Shown piece after piece: positions 1 through 8,167 of a stretch of 64,000 nucleotides of DNA. The stretch is from an uncultured Sphingomonas sp. (GTDB lineage Bacteria; Pseudomonadota; Alphaproteobacteria; Sphingomonadales; Sphingomonadaceae), in contig NZ_CALMPA010000045.1 in assembly GCF_937871615.1 (NCBI RefSeq), positions 186,001-250,000 of the forward strand, written 5' to 3'. Numbering within the stretch: position 1 is the first letter of the stretch; every line of letters starts with the position of its first letter. The notes under the pieces are model-generated. The model did no database searches. It was not told where the DNA came from and saw nothing but the letters and a program-made list of their open reading frames with translations. The translations under genes and the position numbers were made by a program.

Positions 1-322
1 GCCGTGCGAGCAGGACACCCCGATAACGATCGAGCGTGGCGGCAGGCACGTCGGGGACAGCGATCGCCCGGACAGCGCGCGTGCGCGAAGCCTCGATGAA
101 GGCGGCGAGGTTGGTCACCGCCACATCCACATGGCCTTCGCGCACGGCGGCGGCCAATGCCTCGGGCGAGGGATATAAGGTGATGTCAGCCGCCTGCCCC
201 GTGACGCGCTCGACCAGTTGCGCGAGCGGGGCGAGCGCCTGCGTCCGGTCATAAGCGGGATAGGCATAGGTCGCGACATGCAGCGGCGCGGCAGCCGCCA
301 GTAATGCTGACAGGGCGATCAA
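1..322 (-). CDS. PhnD-like periplasmic substrate-binding protein, 3' part outside window
   Basis: About 107 codons are visible before the gene runs off the left edge. The translation has a hydrophobic leader (IALSALLAAAAP), then HVATYAYPAYDR and a stretch with YPSPEALAAAVREGHVDVAV. This resembles the first lobe of periplasmic phosphate/phosphonate-type (PhnD/PF12974) binding proteins, which feed ABC importers or act as sensors. The only start in this frame is TTG at 322, preceded by GGGGAG, and a stop lies in frame at 340-338. An ATG at 330 reads ATG AAG ATT TGA. One extra T would fuse MKI to the leader and give a normal lysine-bearing signal peptide. The start region may therefore carry a one-base deletion or sequencing error. 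The ligand is unknown. Confidence 0.6.
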   Translation of the reverse strand, partial: MIALSALLAAAAPLHVATYAYPAYDRTQALAPLAQLVERVTGQAADITLYPSPEALAAAVREGHVDVAVTNLAAFIEASRTRAVRAIAVPDVPAATLDRYRGVLLAR

Positions 323-592
323 ATCTTCATGCTCCCCTCATTAAACCTGCCGAACAAGCGCGGCGACGGGGCACATGTCCAGCGCTTTCCTCATCCGCCC
401 GCGCGCGCATTGTGCGGAGAAGCCCGCCATCTGACACGTAGAAGCAGCACGAATCCCGTTTTGGGAGCCAACCCGCGCCGCAAAGCATTTGGACCTTCGA
501 ACGATCTTGCGTTCGCGCGCCGGGAAGCCGATCCTCGCATTTCCAGCGGGCGATTTCCGGCACGGGAAATAGGCAGGCAGCAGGAGAGCGAT

Positions 593-2623
593 ATGGATGC
601 GACCGTCCACGGCACCAGAGCCATCGCGATCGTCGGACCAGCCGGCACAGGCAAGACGAGCCTCGCCGAAGCGATATTGTTCGCAGCCGGCGCCAGCGCG
701 CGGCTGGGCGCGGTCGATAGCGGCAGCAGCGTGGGCGACGCCAGCCCGGAAGCCCGCGCGCGATGCGGCTCCACCGAGCTTAACCTGATGCGCTTCGAAT
801 GGATGAAGGACGGCTATGCGCTGATCGACGCCCCCGGCTCGGCGGGCTTCGCGGCGGATGCGGAGACCGCGCTGGCGGTGGCCGATCTCGCTCTGGTGGT
901 GATTGATCCCGATCCGGCGCGCGCGCCACTGGTCGAGCCGACGTTGCGCCGCCTCGAAGCGCTGCGCCTGCCGCACGCGCTTTTCGTCAACAAGATAGAT
1001 CAGGCGCGCGGCAGCATCGAGGATCTGCTTGCCGCGCTCCAGCCGCTGAGCGCCGCGGCGCTCGTCGCGCGGCAAATACCGATCCGGGCCGGCGAACGCG
1101 TGGCGGGCTTTGTCGATCTCGCGCTGGAGCGCGCATATCATTATCAGCCGGGCCGCCGTTCGGAACAGGTGCCGCTCGCCGCGCATCTGCGAAGCGACGA
1201 GAGCGAAGCCCGCTTCCACATGCTCGAACAACTGGCCGACCATGACGACGCGCTGCTCGAACAATTGCTGAACGACGAAACGCCGGATGCGGACACCATC
1301 TTCGGCGATCTCGCGCGTGAAACCGCGGCGGGCCTGATCGTGCCGATCCTGTTCGGCTCAGCGCTGGGCGGTTTCGGCATCCGCCGCCTGCTCAAGATGC
1401 TGCGCCACGATACGCCCGCCGCCGCGCTGGCGGCGGACCGGCTCGATATCGCCGGCGCCGGGGCACAGGTGTTCAAGATAACCCACGGCAGCGCGGTCGG
1501 CCGGCTGGCGCTGGCGCGCGTCTTCGGCGCGCCGCTCGCCGAGGGGGCCGAACTGTTCGCCCCCGATGGAAGCGCGATGCGCATCGGATCGCTGTTCGCG
1601 GTGCAGGGCGCGGCGACGACGAAGATTGATCGCGCCCAGCCGGGCGACATTGTAGGCATCGCCAAGGTGGATACGATCCAGGCCGGTGACCGGCTCGGCG
1701 CGGTGCGGCAGCCACAGGGCACCGCCCATGCGCCGCCACGCCCGGCAGGCAATTGCGCGCTTGCGATCACCGTTACCGATCATAAGGACGAAGTGCGGCT
1801 ATCCACCGCGCTCAACCGGCTGGCCGAGGAAGACCCCGGCCTGCGCTGGGGCCTCGACGAGGCGACGCAGGAAACGCTGCTCCACGGGCTGAACGACGAG
1901 CATCTGGCTGTCGTCCAGGCGCGGCTGAGCCGGCGCTACGGCGTTGCCATAAAGGTGCGCCCGCCCGCGATCGCCTATAAGGAAACGATCCGCAAGGCGG
2001 TGACGAAGCACGGCAGGCACAAGAAGCAATCCGGCGGGCATGGCCAGTTCGGCGACGTTATCATCGAATTACGCCCGCTGGAGCGCGGCGAAGGCTTTCG
2101 TTTCGAGGAAAGGATCACCGGGGGCGCGGTTCCCCGCCAGTGGATTCCGGCGGTCGAGCGTGGCGTGCTCGATGCGATGACGCGCGGGCCGTGCGGCTTT
2201 CCGGTCGTCGATGTCGCGGTCGCGCTGGTCGATGGTTCCTATCACAGCGTCGACAGTTCTGAACTCGCCTTTCGCACCGCCGGCCGGATCGCGATGGCCG
2301 AGGCGCTGGCGGCGGCCACGCCCTATCTGCTGGAGCCGGTCTCGCATGTGACGATCCGGGCGCCGGGCAGCGCGGTTTCGCGGATCACCTCCGCCGCGAC
2401 CAGCCGGCGCGGCCAGATGCTAGGGATAGCGCCGCTCGAAGGCTGGTCCCGCTGGGACGTGATCGAGCTGCTGCTGCCCGAGGCCGAGCTTTCCGGGCTG
2501 GAGCCCGAACTCCGCTCGCTGAGCCAGGGCATGGCGCATTACGAGGCGCGCTTCGATCATCTCGCGGAACTGAACGAAAAGCTCGCCAGCACGATAATCC
2601 AGCGAGCGCCCGAGCCGGCCTGA
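593..2623 (+). CDS. Elongation factor G-like translational GTPase (EF-G paralogue)
   Basis: 676 residues, close to the usual 650-700 for EF-G. The P-loop GPAGTGKT is at 15-22, the G3 box is DAPGS at 79-83 and the G4 box NKID is at 133-136. A domain II-like stretch follows, and domain IV carries KKQSGGHGQFG as in EF-G. Canonical EF-G has DTPGH in G3; here serine replaces the histidine that promotes GTP hydrolysis, which points to the EF-G-like side branch rather than the housekeeping FusA. Its exact role (back-up translocation, recycling or stress) is unknown. The ATG at 593 was chosen because AGGAGA precedes it; the frame is open further upstream, but that part does not look coding. The gene converges on the M81 peptidase gene. 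Confidence 0.88.
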   Translation: MDATVHGTRAIAIVGPAGTGKTSLAEAILFAAGASARLGAVDSGSSVGDASPEARARCGSTELNLMRFEWMKDGYALIDAPGSAGFAADAETALAVADLALVVIDPDPARAPLVEPTLRRLEALRLPHALFVNKIDQARGSIEDLLAALQPLSAAALVARQIPIRAGERVAGFVDLALERAYHYQPGRRSEQVPLAAHLRSDESEARFHMLEQLADHDDALLEQLLNDETPDADTIFGDLARETAAGLIVPILFGSALGGFGIRRLLKMLRHDTPAAALAADRLDIAGAGAQVFKITHGSAVGRLALARVFGAPLAEGAELFAPDGSAMRIGSLFAVQGAATTKIDRAQPGDIVGIAKVDTIQAGDRLGAVRQPQGTAHAPPRPAGNCALAITVTDHKDEVRLSTALNRLAEEDPGLRWGLDEATQETLLHGLNDEHLAVVQARLSRRYGVAIKVRPPAIAYKETIRKAVTKHGRHKKQSGGHGQFGDVIIELRPLERGEGFRFEERITGGAVPRQWIPAVERGVLDAMTRGPCGFPVVDVAVALVDGSYHSVDSSELAFRTAGRIAMAEALAAATPYLLEPVSHVTIRAPGSAVSRITSAATSRRGQMLGIAPLEGWSRWDVIELLLPEAELSGLEPELRSLSQGMAHYEARFDHLAELNEKLASTIIQRAPEPA

Positions 2624-2640
2624 TAAGCATGTGATGCAAG

Positions 2641-2669
2641 GCTCGCGCCGCCATCGCGGCGGCGCGAGC
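2641..2669. terminator. Strong hairpin between convergent genes
   Basis: A perfect 12-bp stem (GCTCGCGCCGCC at 2641-2652 with GGCGGCGCGAGC at 2658-2669) and a 5-nt loop lie 18 bp after the EF-G-like stop and 13 bp after the M81 peptidase stop. No T-run follows on either strand, so bidirectional termination is inferred from position and stem strength. Confidence 0.55.
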
Positions 2670-2681
2670 CCGCGCCGATTA

Positions 2682-4238
2682 TCACGCCGTCTTTTTCGCC
2701 AGCGCCGCGCGCTTCGAAAGATAGGGCTTCGGCGTGTAGGTCAGGTTCTGCACCCACGGGAAGCTCGGCACGCGGTGCTTGTTCGCGATGTTCGGGATAT
2801 CCTGGTCGATCGCGCCCGGCGACAAGGCCATCAGATGCGGGTTCGCCAGCGGCTTCATCGTCGGGTTGAGATAGCCGCACTTGAGCACGACGATCTTGAA
2901 CGCGGTCGGCTCCAACCCGATGTCGCGGAACGCTTCCGCCGCATGATACGCCCGGCGGCGCGCGGAAAGCGTGACGGTGATACCGTTGAACTCAACCACG
3001 GCCTCGCCATCCTCCGGCTTGCTCACCTTGGTCAGCGATTTGACGGTGGCATTCACCTTCACCGGCTGGCTCTGGATCGGATCGAGCGAGCCGCCGATCG
3101 ACAGCGGGATCGTCGCCCCTACCCCGGCCTTGTAGCAGGCGTCGGTCGCCGGGCGATCGGTCATCCCGCCCAGCAGCACGCTGGTCGCGCCGGCCTTCAG
3201 CAGCGCCTGGAGGAAGTTGCTCTGATCGGCATTGCCGCCGCCGCCGGGATTGTCGCCGGAATCCGAAATCACCACCGGGTGGGTTTTGGACGCCATCGCC
3301 TGCGCGATCGTTTCCTCGACGGTGCCTGTGGGGCTGCCGAACGTGAATTCGCGGCGCGCATCCCAGTAACGCTGCGCCAGTTCGGTCGCGATCTGCGCCT
3401 GCATGGCGGGTGCGGTGCCGGTCACCACCACCGACGCCGCCGAGCGCGGCTCATCCGCCCAGACATAGCCGACAAGCTGGGACACATCGAGGATGCCCGG
3501 TTGCCGGTTATACTCGCTGAGATCGGACCACAGCCGGCGGCCCGGCTGCCATTCGGTGCTGCTCTGCTCGCCCGCCAGCAGAACCGGGATCGTCGCCCAG
3601 GTGATATAGGGGCGGATGCCGTAGCGCAGGCAATGCGTGAGCATATCTGTCGCACGCATCGTGTTTTCCACGCGATCGACGTGCGGCGCGGTGCGATAGG
3701 CGGTGATGCAATCGAGATTGTCGACGATGCGCTGGCTGACATTGCCGTGCAGATCGTAGCTCGCGGAAATCAGGCAATCCGGGCCGACGACCTTGCGGGT
3801 GGCCTCATACCAGTCGCCCTCGGCATCCTGCAGCCCTTCGACGAACAGCGCGCCGTGCATCGCGCAATAGACGCCATCGAGCGGCAGCAGCGCGGTGAGG
3901 CGCTGGAGATATTCGGCCTTCAGCGCCTGATAGGCCTGATGGTCCATCGGGCCGCCCGATCCGGCATTCGCCACCAGCGTCGGCAGGAAATCCACGTCAT
4001 AGCGTTTGAGGAACGCGAACCGATCATTCTCGGTGATCTCATCGCCGCGAAGGACATTGATATCGGCCATCTTCGCGCGGATGCGGCTATAGGTGCTGCA
4101 TTCCGATGCGATCCCGCCGACGGCGATGCGCGGCGAACGCTTGAACACGGGGATCAGCCCCTTCGCGCCCGCGGCACTGGCCGCGAACGAAGTCAGCGCG
4201 ATGGCGGATGCCGATTTCAGAAAAGAACGACGTTGCAT
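2682..4238 (-). CDS. M81 family metallopeptidase (MlrC-like), Tat-exported
   Basis: 518 residues. The N-terminus MQRRSFLK followed by a hydrophobic, alanine-rich stretch is a twin-arginine signal, so the folded enzyme should go to the periplasm. The body matches the M81/MlrC family (DUF1485 plus MlrC C-terminal domain). Asp162 and His164 in YDLHGN and His186 in TAPHVD fit the family's zinc ligands, and VISDSGDNPGGGGNAD opens the C-terminal domain. MlrC from microcystin-degrading sphingomonads cleaves linearised peptide, but most family members have unknown substrates and no other mlr genes are here. It follows the TonB-dependent receptor gene on the same strand after a terminator, so an outer-membrane uptake plus periplasmic cleavage partnership is possible. 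AAGGGAC precedes the ATG. Confidence 0.88.
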   Translation of the reverse strand: MQRRSFLKSASAIALTSFAASAAGAKGLIPVFKRSPRIAVGGIASECSTYSRIRAKMADINVLRGDEITENDRFAFLKRYDVDFLPTLVANAGSGGPMDHQAYQALKAEYLQRLTALLPLDGVYCAMHGALFVEGLQDAEGDWYEATRKVVGPDCLISASYDLHGNVSQRIVDNLDCITAYRTAPHVDRVENTMRATDMLTHCLRYGIRPYITWATIPVLLAGEQSSTEWQPGRRLWSDLSEYNRQPGILDVSQLVGYVWADEPRSAASVVVTGTAPAMQAQIATELAQRYWDARREFTFGSPTGTVEETIAQAMASKTHPVVISDSGDNPGGGGNADQSNFLQALLKAGATSVLLGGMTDRPATDACYKAGVGATIPLSIGGSLDPIQSQPVKVNATVKSLTKVSKPEDGEAVVEFNGITVTLSARRRAYHAAEAFRDIGLEPTAFKIVVLKCGYLNPTMKPLANPHLMALSPGAIDQDIPNIANKHRVPSFPWVQNLTYTPKPYLSKRAALAKKTA

Positions 4239-4311
4239 GGCAAATTGTCCCTTCGACTTACGCGAAATTCAGGATGCGTGCGCCAGCGGAGCGCGCCTTT
4301 GTCCGGGTCCG

Positions 4312-4346
4312 AAAAAAGCCGCTGCCGGCATATCACCGGCAGCGGC
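4312..4346 (-). terminator. Rho-independent terminator after the TonB-dependent receptor
   Basis: An 11-bp perfect stem (GCCGCTGCCGG 4318-4328, CCGGCAGCGGC 4336-4346) with a 7-nt loop is followed on the minus strand by six T (4317-4312). It lies just after the receptor stop codon, so the peptidase gene beyond it needs read-through or its own promoter. Confidence 0.85.
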
Positions 4347-4352
4347 CTTTCA

Positions 4353-6731
4353 TCAGAACGCCGAGCTGATCGAGAAGGTGGCGCCGATGCCGCCCCCGAT
4401 CAGATAGGTCGGCGCCGAGCCGGCGATGGTCGTGCCGCCACGGCTGATCGTCGGCAGCGCGTTCGATGTCACCCCCTGCATCCCCGACAGATATTTCTTG
4501 TCGGTGAAGTTGGTGAGGTTGAACTGCATCTGCGGCTTCTTGAGGAAGGCGACATTGGAGAAGCGGTAGCCCGCGCTGATGTTGCCCGTCAGGAAAGCCG
4601 GCAGGATCTCGTCATTCATGAACGTCGAGAATTGCTTGCCGACATAATTGCCGTCGATCGAGGCGAAGAAGCTGCCGTTATCATAGCTGATGCCGCCCGA
4701 TGCGATGAACTCGGGGCTGAGCACGGCCTTCTTGCCCGCGGTCGGCAGATATTCGCCGCGCACCGGATAATCGTCCTTGGTGCTCGCATCGAGATACTGC
4801 GCCGAGAAATACGGGCTGAAGCCATGATAGGGCACCAGGCCGATTTCGAACTCGACGCCGCGCGCGTTCTGCTTGCCGACGTTGACGGCGAAGCCAACGC
4901 TCGTCCCGTCGACGATCTGGCTGCCCTGCACCAGCCGGTCACGCAGATCATAGTTGAACGCCGCGATCGTGAAGTGGACGACATCGCCATGATGGCGGAA
5001 GCCGATTTCCTCGCCGATCGAATATTCCGGCTTGAAGTTGCCCGACGGCGTGCTCGAAGGCTTGCCGGTCGCCACCGAATAGATGTTGGCATAGGACGAC
5101 ACGGCGGACGGCGCGCGGAACGCGGTCGTCACGTCGGCGAACACCTGGTTCTGATCGTCGAAGCTGTAGCGGATCGACGCCTGCGGCAGCGGCTTGCGGC
5201 TGACGCTGGTGACGTGCATCGCGGTGCCGACGAGCGGGCTGGTCCCGACGCGATCGACCCACACATATTTGAACCCGGCGTTGATGAGCAGCTTGTCGTC
5301 CATCGCCTTGGAGGTGATGTCGGCATAGACGCCGTGGACGTTCTGGGTGATGTGCGAGGCGAAGCCGCGCAGGATTTCGCCCTTGTTGGTCAGCACCGAG
5401 CCGCGATTGCCATAAGGATCGGTGACGTTGCCCTTGGCATCCGCCACCTGATAGGCCGAGCGTTCGTCATGGACGAAGTGCGAATACCAGTAACCGGCAC
5501 GGACCTGGCTCGATCCGAAATCCCACTTCAGATAGCTGTTCTGGCCGATCGTCTTCTGGTCATAGCGATCGACGTTCATCACCGTCGCGGTGGTCGCGCC
5601 CGGCGCGGCGCCCGGCGCCTGCAACGGACCCGCCGGCACGCTGCCCTGATAGGCGGTCACCAGGCCGAGGTTGCTCGCGCCGTTGATGATGCCGTGGGTG
5701 TAGAGGTAATAAGGCGTCACCGCCAGTTCGAGGTTGTCGGTCAGGCGGATGTTCGACGGCGCGCTGACATAGAGACTCTGCCGGTCAGCCACGCGGAGGC
5801 GATAGTAGTTCGCGTTGCCGGGCGTGTAGGTCGCGTCGAAGTTGAAATTCCGGCCATCGGACTTCCACTGCGCCATCGTGGGATTGCGCGAGCGATCCGA
5901 CTTTTCCTCGTTATAGGTCGCGACGAGCGAGACATAGCTGTCCTGCCCCCAATCCTTCACGAACTTGCTGTCGATGTGGTGGCGCTCGGTGCGGCCCGGC
6001 CCACGCCAGCTTGAATTGTAGGTGCGCGAACCGGAAACGAAGCCGCGAATGCCGCTCGAACCGATTTCGCCGGTTTCGAGGCGCAGGAACTGGCGGTTGA
6101 GATTGTAGTTGCCGAACGCGACCGAGGCATAGCCGCCGGCCTGCCGCGATGGCGCGCGCAGTTCTTCCTGCATCAACGCGCCGACCGAATTGTAAACCGG
6201 CGCGGTGATGTCGGTCGAGCCGCGCGTCAGGTTGATGAGGCCGATGTTCTCCGAATCCGCCCATTCGCTCGGAAACGCGCTGTACGAAAGCTGGTCGCCG
6301 ATCGGCATACCTTCGAAGTTGAAGCCGAGCGACGTCTGGCTGAGGCCACGGATCGACAGGTTCGTGCTGGTGCCGAACGGGTCACCCGAGCCTACCACCA
6401 CGCCCGGCAGGCTCTTGATCGCGGCGAAGGCGGTGGTGGTGCCGGCGAGCTTGTCGATATAATCGCGCGTGATGGTGCTGCGCAGCTTCGTGCCGGTCTG
6501 CACCGCCATCAGGCCGCCGCCCGGCGTCGTATTGGTCACGCCGTTCGCGGAAGACGCGCGGCCCGTGACGACGATGTCCTGCGTGTTCTGATCCGACGTG
6601 CCGTTGAAGCGTTCGGCTTGCGGCCGGGCATCTTCCTTCGCGCTTTCCTGCGCATAAGCGGCGTTGCCGCCGACGATCGCGATCAGTGCCGTCGTGAGAA
6701 AAAGTCGGCCAACCTGGTATTTCAACGTCAT
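4353..6731 (-). CDS. TonB-dependent outer-membrane receptor (GlcNAc-locus neighbour)
   Basis: 792 residues. The signal peptide starts MTLKYQVGRLFLTTALIAI and ends near AAYAQ. A TonB box (DIVVTGR) precedes a plug domain with LPGVVVGSGDP and SIRGLSQT, then a 22-strand-type barrel ending in a C-terminal phenylalanine. Such receptors import bulky substrates across the outer membrane using TonB energy. The ATG at 6731 is preceded by AAGGGG; a start 14 codons earlier lacks this and would disrupt the signal peptide. It lies 98 bp downstream of the ROK repressor gene, which adjoins a GlcNAc operon. Chitin oligosaccharides or amino-sugar glycopeptides are therefore reasonable ligands, but this rests on context only. 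Confidence 0.9.
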   Translation of the reverse strand: MTLKYQVGRLFLTTALIAIVGGNAAYAQESAKEDARPQAERFNGTSDQNTQDIVVTGRASSANGVTNTTPGGGLMAVQTGTKLRSTITRDYIDKLAGTTTAFAAIKSLPGVVVGSGDPFGTSTNLSIRGLSQTSLGFNFEGMPIGDQLSYSAFPSEWADSENIGLINLTRGSTDITAPVYNSVGALMQEELRAPSRQAGGYASVAFGNYNLNRQFLRLETGEIGSSGIRGFVSGSRTYNSSWRGPGRTERHHIDSKFVKDWGQDSYVSLVATYNEEKSDRSRNPTMAQWKSDGRNFNFDATYTPGNANYYRLRVADRQSLYVSAPSNIRLTDNLELAVTPYYLYTHGIINGASNLGLVTAYQGSVPAGPLQAPGAAPGATTATVMNVDRYDQKTIGQNSYLKWDFGSSQVRAGYWYSHFVHDERSAYQVADAKGNVTDPYGNRGSVLTNKGEILRGFASHITQNVHGVYADITSKAMDDKLLINAGFKYVWVDRVGTSPLVGTAMHVTSVSRKPLPQASIRYSFDDQNQVFADVTTAFRAPSAVSSYANIYSVATGKPSSTPSGNFKPEYSIGEEIGFRHHGDVVHFTIAAFNYDLRDRLVQGSQIVDGTSVGFAVNVGKQNARGVEFEIGLVPYHGFSPYFSAQYLDASTKDDYPVRGEYLPTAGKKAVLSPEFIASGGISYDNGSFFASIDGNYVGKQFSTFMNDEILPAFLTGNISAGYRFSNVAFLKKPQMQFNLTNFTDKKYLSGMQGVTSNALPTISRGGTTIAGSAPTYLIGGGIGATFSISSAF

Positions 6732-6799
6732 GATTTCCCCTTCGATGATTATTGTATGAGCCGCGGCGGCCAATCAGGCTCGCCGGGCCTCCTCCACGT

Positions 6800-6814
6800 G
6801 CGAGCGATGCTCGC
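6800..6814 (-). terminator. Small hairpin after the ROK gene
   Basis: A perfect 6-bp inverted repeat (GCGAGC-GAT-GCTCGC) lies 15 bp after the ROK repressor stop and before the receptor start. There is no T-run. It may be a weak terminator or processing site separating the two genes. Confidence 0.3.
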
Positions 6815-6829
6815 GGGTTCGAAATGCGG

Positions 6830-7969
6830 TCAGATCCGGAACAGACCTCGCCCCGCCGCGACGCTGGCCGCGCCGATCGCCCAGGCTTCGGGGCCGAGGT
6901 GCATCATGGCGATGTCGATCGGATGCGCCTCGCTGCCCATCACATTCGCGTTGATCGTCTGGCGAATGACATGGGCGTAAGAGCCGTCGAGCGGCCCATC
7001 GGATAGCGCGATCAGGATATGATCCGGATCGAGCGCCTGAATAAGCTGCGACACGGCAAGGCCAAGCGCCTCGCCCGCCTTGTGCAGGATCGCCACCGCC
7101 GCCTGATCGCCGTGATCGGCGGCATCGCCAAGCGCCGCGAGGCCTTCGGGCAGGCCGGCATTGCGCGCCGCATTGGCGATGCTTCTGGCGGACGCCAGCG
7201 TGTCCAGGCAACCGCGCTTGCCGCATTTGCACGGCAAACCGTTCAGCTCGATCGTCGCATGGGCGATCTCGCCCGCGCCGCCGCGCGCGCCGCGATGCAA
7301 TTCGCCGCCGAGGATCAGGCCGCAGCCGATGCCATCGCCGACCGAGACGACCGCGCAGGCATTGGCACCGCGCAGGCTGCCGAACAGATGCTGCCCGAGC
7401 GCCAGCGCATTGGCATCATTCTCCACGAAGGTGGCGAAGCCGGTGGCCTCGGCGATCATCGGGCCGATCGGAACGTCGCGCCATCCAAGCAGCGTGGATC
7501 GGACGCAGGCGCCGCTCGACGGATCGACAAGGCCGGGGATCGCGACGCCGATGCCGGCCAGCCGCTCCCGCGCGCCGCCATGATCCGCCAGCACCTGATC
7601 GAGCGCCTGCGCCACGGCGGCGGCCACGTCCTGCGGCTGGCCGCCGCTCGCGACCGTCGCCTCGCCGACCACGCGACCGTGCAGATCGGTCAGCCGCATG
7701 ACGAACGGCACCGATGCCAGCGAGACGCCGACGAAGAAGGTAGAGGAAGCGGCAAGCTCGAGCCTGATCGACGGACGACCGGCGCCGTAAACGATCTCAC
7801 CCTCCGCCAGCATTCCGCTTTCGATGAGATCGGCCGCCAGCGCCGATATGGAGCCTTTGCTGACGCCAAGCTCCCGCCCCAGCTCGGTCCGGCTGAGCGG
7901 CCCCGACTGGTTAATCAAACGCAGGACATGGGCGTGCATTTCCGTCAGCACGGGCGCGTTGCTCCTCAT
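6830..7969 (-). CDS. ROK family transcriptional repressor (NagC/Mlc type)
   Basis: 379 residues. An N-terminal winged helix-turn-helix (about 5-60, with LSRTELGRELGVSKGSISAL) precedes a ROK domain. The ROK domain has the zinc motif CKCGKRGCLD (Cys247, 249 and 254, with His237) and a sugar-binding segment VENDANALALG. Sugar-responsive ROK repressors of this build (NagC, Mlc, XylR) leave DNA when a sugar or sugar phosphate binds. Its position between the receptor and the divergent GlcNAc operon, and the NagC-like operator at 8013-8033, point to control of both sides by an amino-sugar signal. GTG at 7972 and ATG at 7969 are both possible; ATG is preferred. The ROK kinase at 12486 is the locus's catalytic counterpart. 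Confidence 0.9.
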   Translation of the reverse strand: MRSNAPVLTEMHAHVLRLINQSGPLSRTELGRELGVSKGSISALAADLIESGMLAEGEIVYGAGRPSIRLELAASSTFFVGVSLASVPFVMRLTDLHGRVVGEATVASGGQPQDVAAAVAQALDQVLADHGGARERLAGIGVAIPGLVDPSSGACVRSTLLGWRDVPIGPMIAEATGFATFVENDANALALGQHLFGSLRGANACAVVSVGDGIGCGLILGGELHRGARGGAGEIAHATIELNGLPCKCGKRGCLDTLASARSIANAARNAGLPEGLAALGDAADHGDQAAVAILHKAGEALGLAVSQLIQALDPDHILIALSDGPLDGSYAHVIRQTINANVMGSEAHPIDIAMMHLGPEAWAIGAASVAAGRGLFRI

Positions 7970-8012
7970 CACTGGCGCGCATTAAAATCAAAATCGAACC
8001 TAAGTGCAATAT

Positions 8013-8033
8013 TTATTTCACATTATGAATTAA
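8013..8033. promoter_or_regulatory. NagC/Mlc-like operator in the divergent promoter region
   Basis: TTATTT at 8013-8018, nine bases, then AATTAA at 8028-8033. This reproduces the known NagC/Mlc site layout (TTATTT-N9-AAATAA) with one mismatch. It lies 44 bp upstream of the ROK start and 16 bp before the TTGACA hexamer facing the permease operon. Binding by the adjacent ROK protein is inferred. Confidence 0.6.
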
Positions 8034-8048
8034 GATGCCCGCGATAGT

Positions 8049-8077
8049 TTGACAATCGCCGCATATCCCGCCAGATT
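8049..8077 (+). promoter_or_regulatory. Possible sigma-70 promoter of the GlcNAc operon
   Basis: A consensus -35 hexamer TTGACA is at 8049-8054. The best -10 at a 17-bp spacing is CAGATT (8072-8077), matching only three of six positions. The assignment rests mainly on the -35 and the location upstream of 8168. Confidence 0.4.
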
Positions 8078-8167
8078 TGGCGCCAACACAGGCGTGATTT
8101 TCAGCCCGGACAGTGGCGTAGCGCCGCGCGGAATCGGTGCGCGCGACAACGCGCGGGAGGAAATGCA

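Noticed and set aside
329-592. 88-codon upstream extension of the EF-G-like gene
   Set aside because: The P-loop lies at the normal distance from ATG 593, which has a good ribosome-binding site; the extension is Arg/Pro-rich and lacks similarity to the family.
2682-4238. Microcystin-degradation locus
   Set aside because: Only an MlrC-like gene is present; mlrA, mlrB and mlrD are missing, and M81 proteins are common outside that pathway.
2631-6014. Very long plus-strand open frame (over 1,100 codons) across the peptidase and receptor genes
   Set aside because: It is antisense to two clear genes, is rich in Arg and His as expected of a shadow frame in high-GC DNA, and shows no domain.
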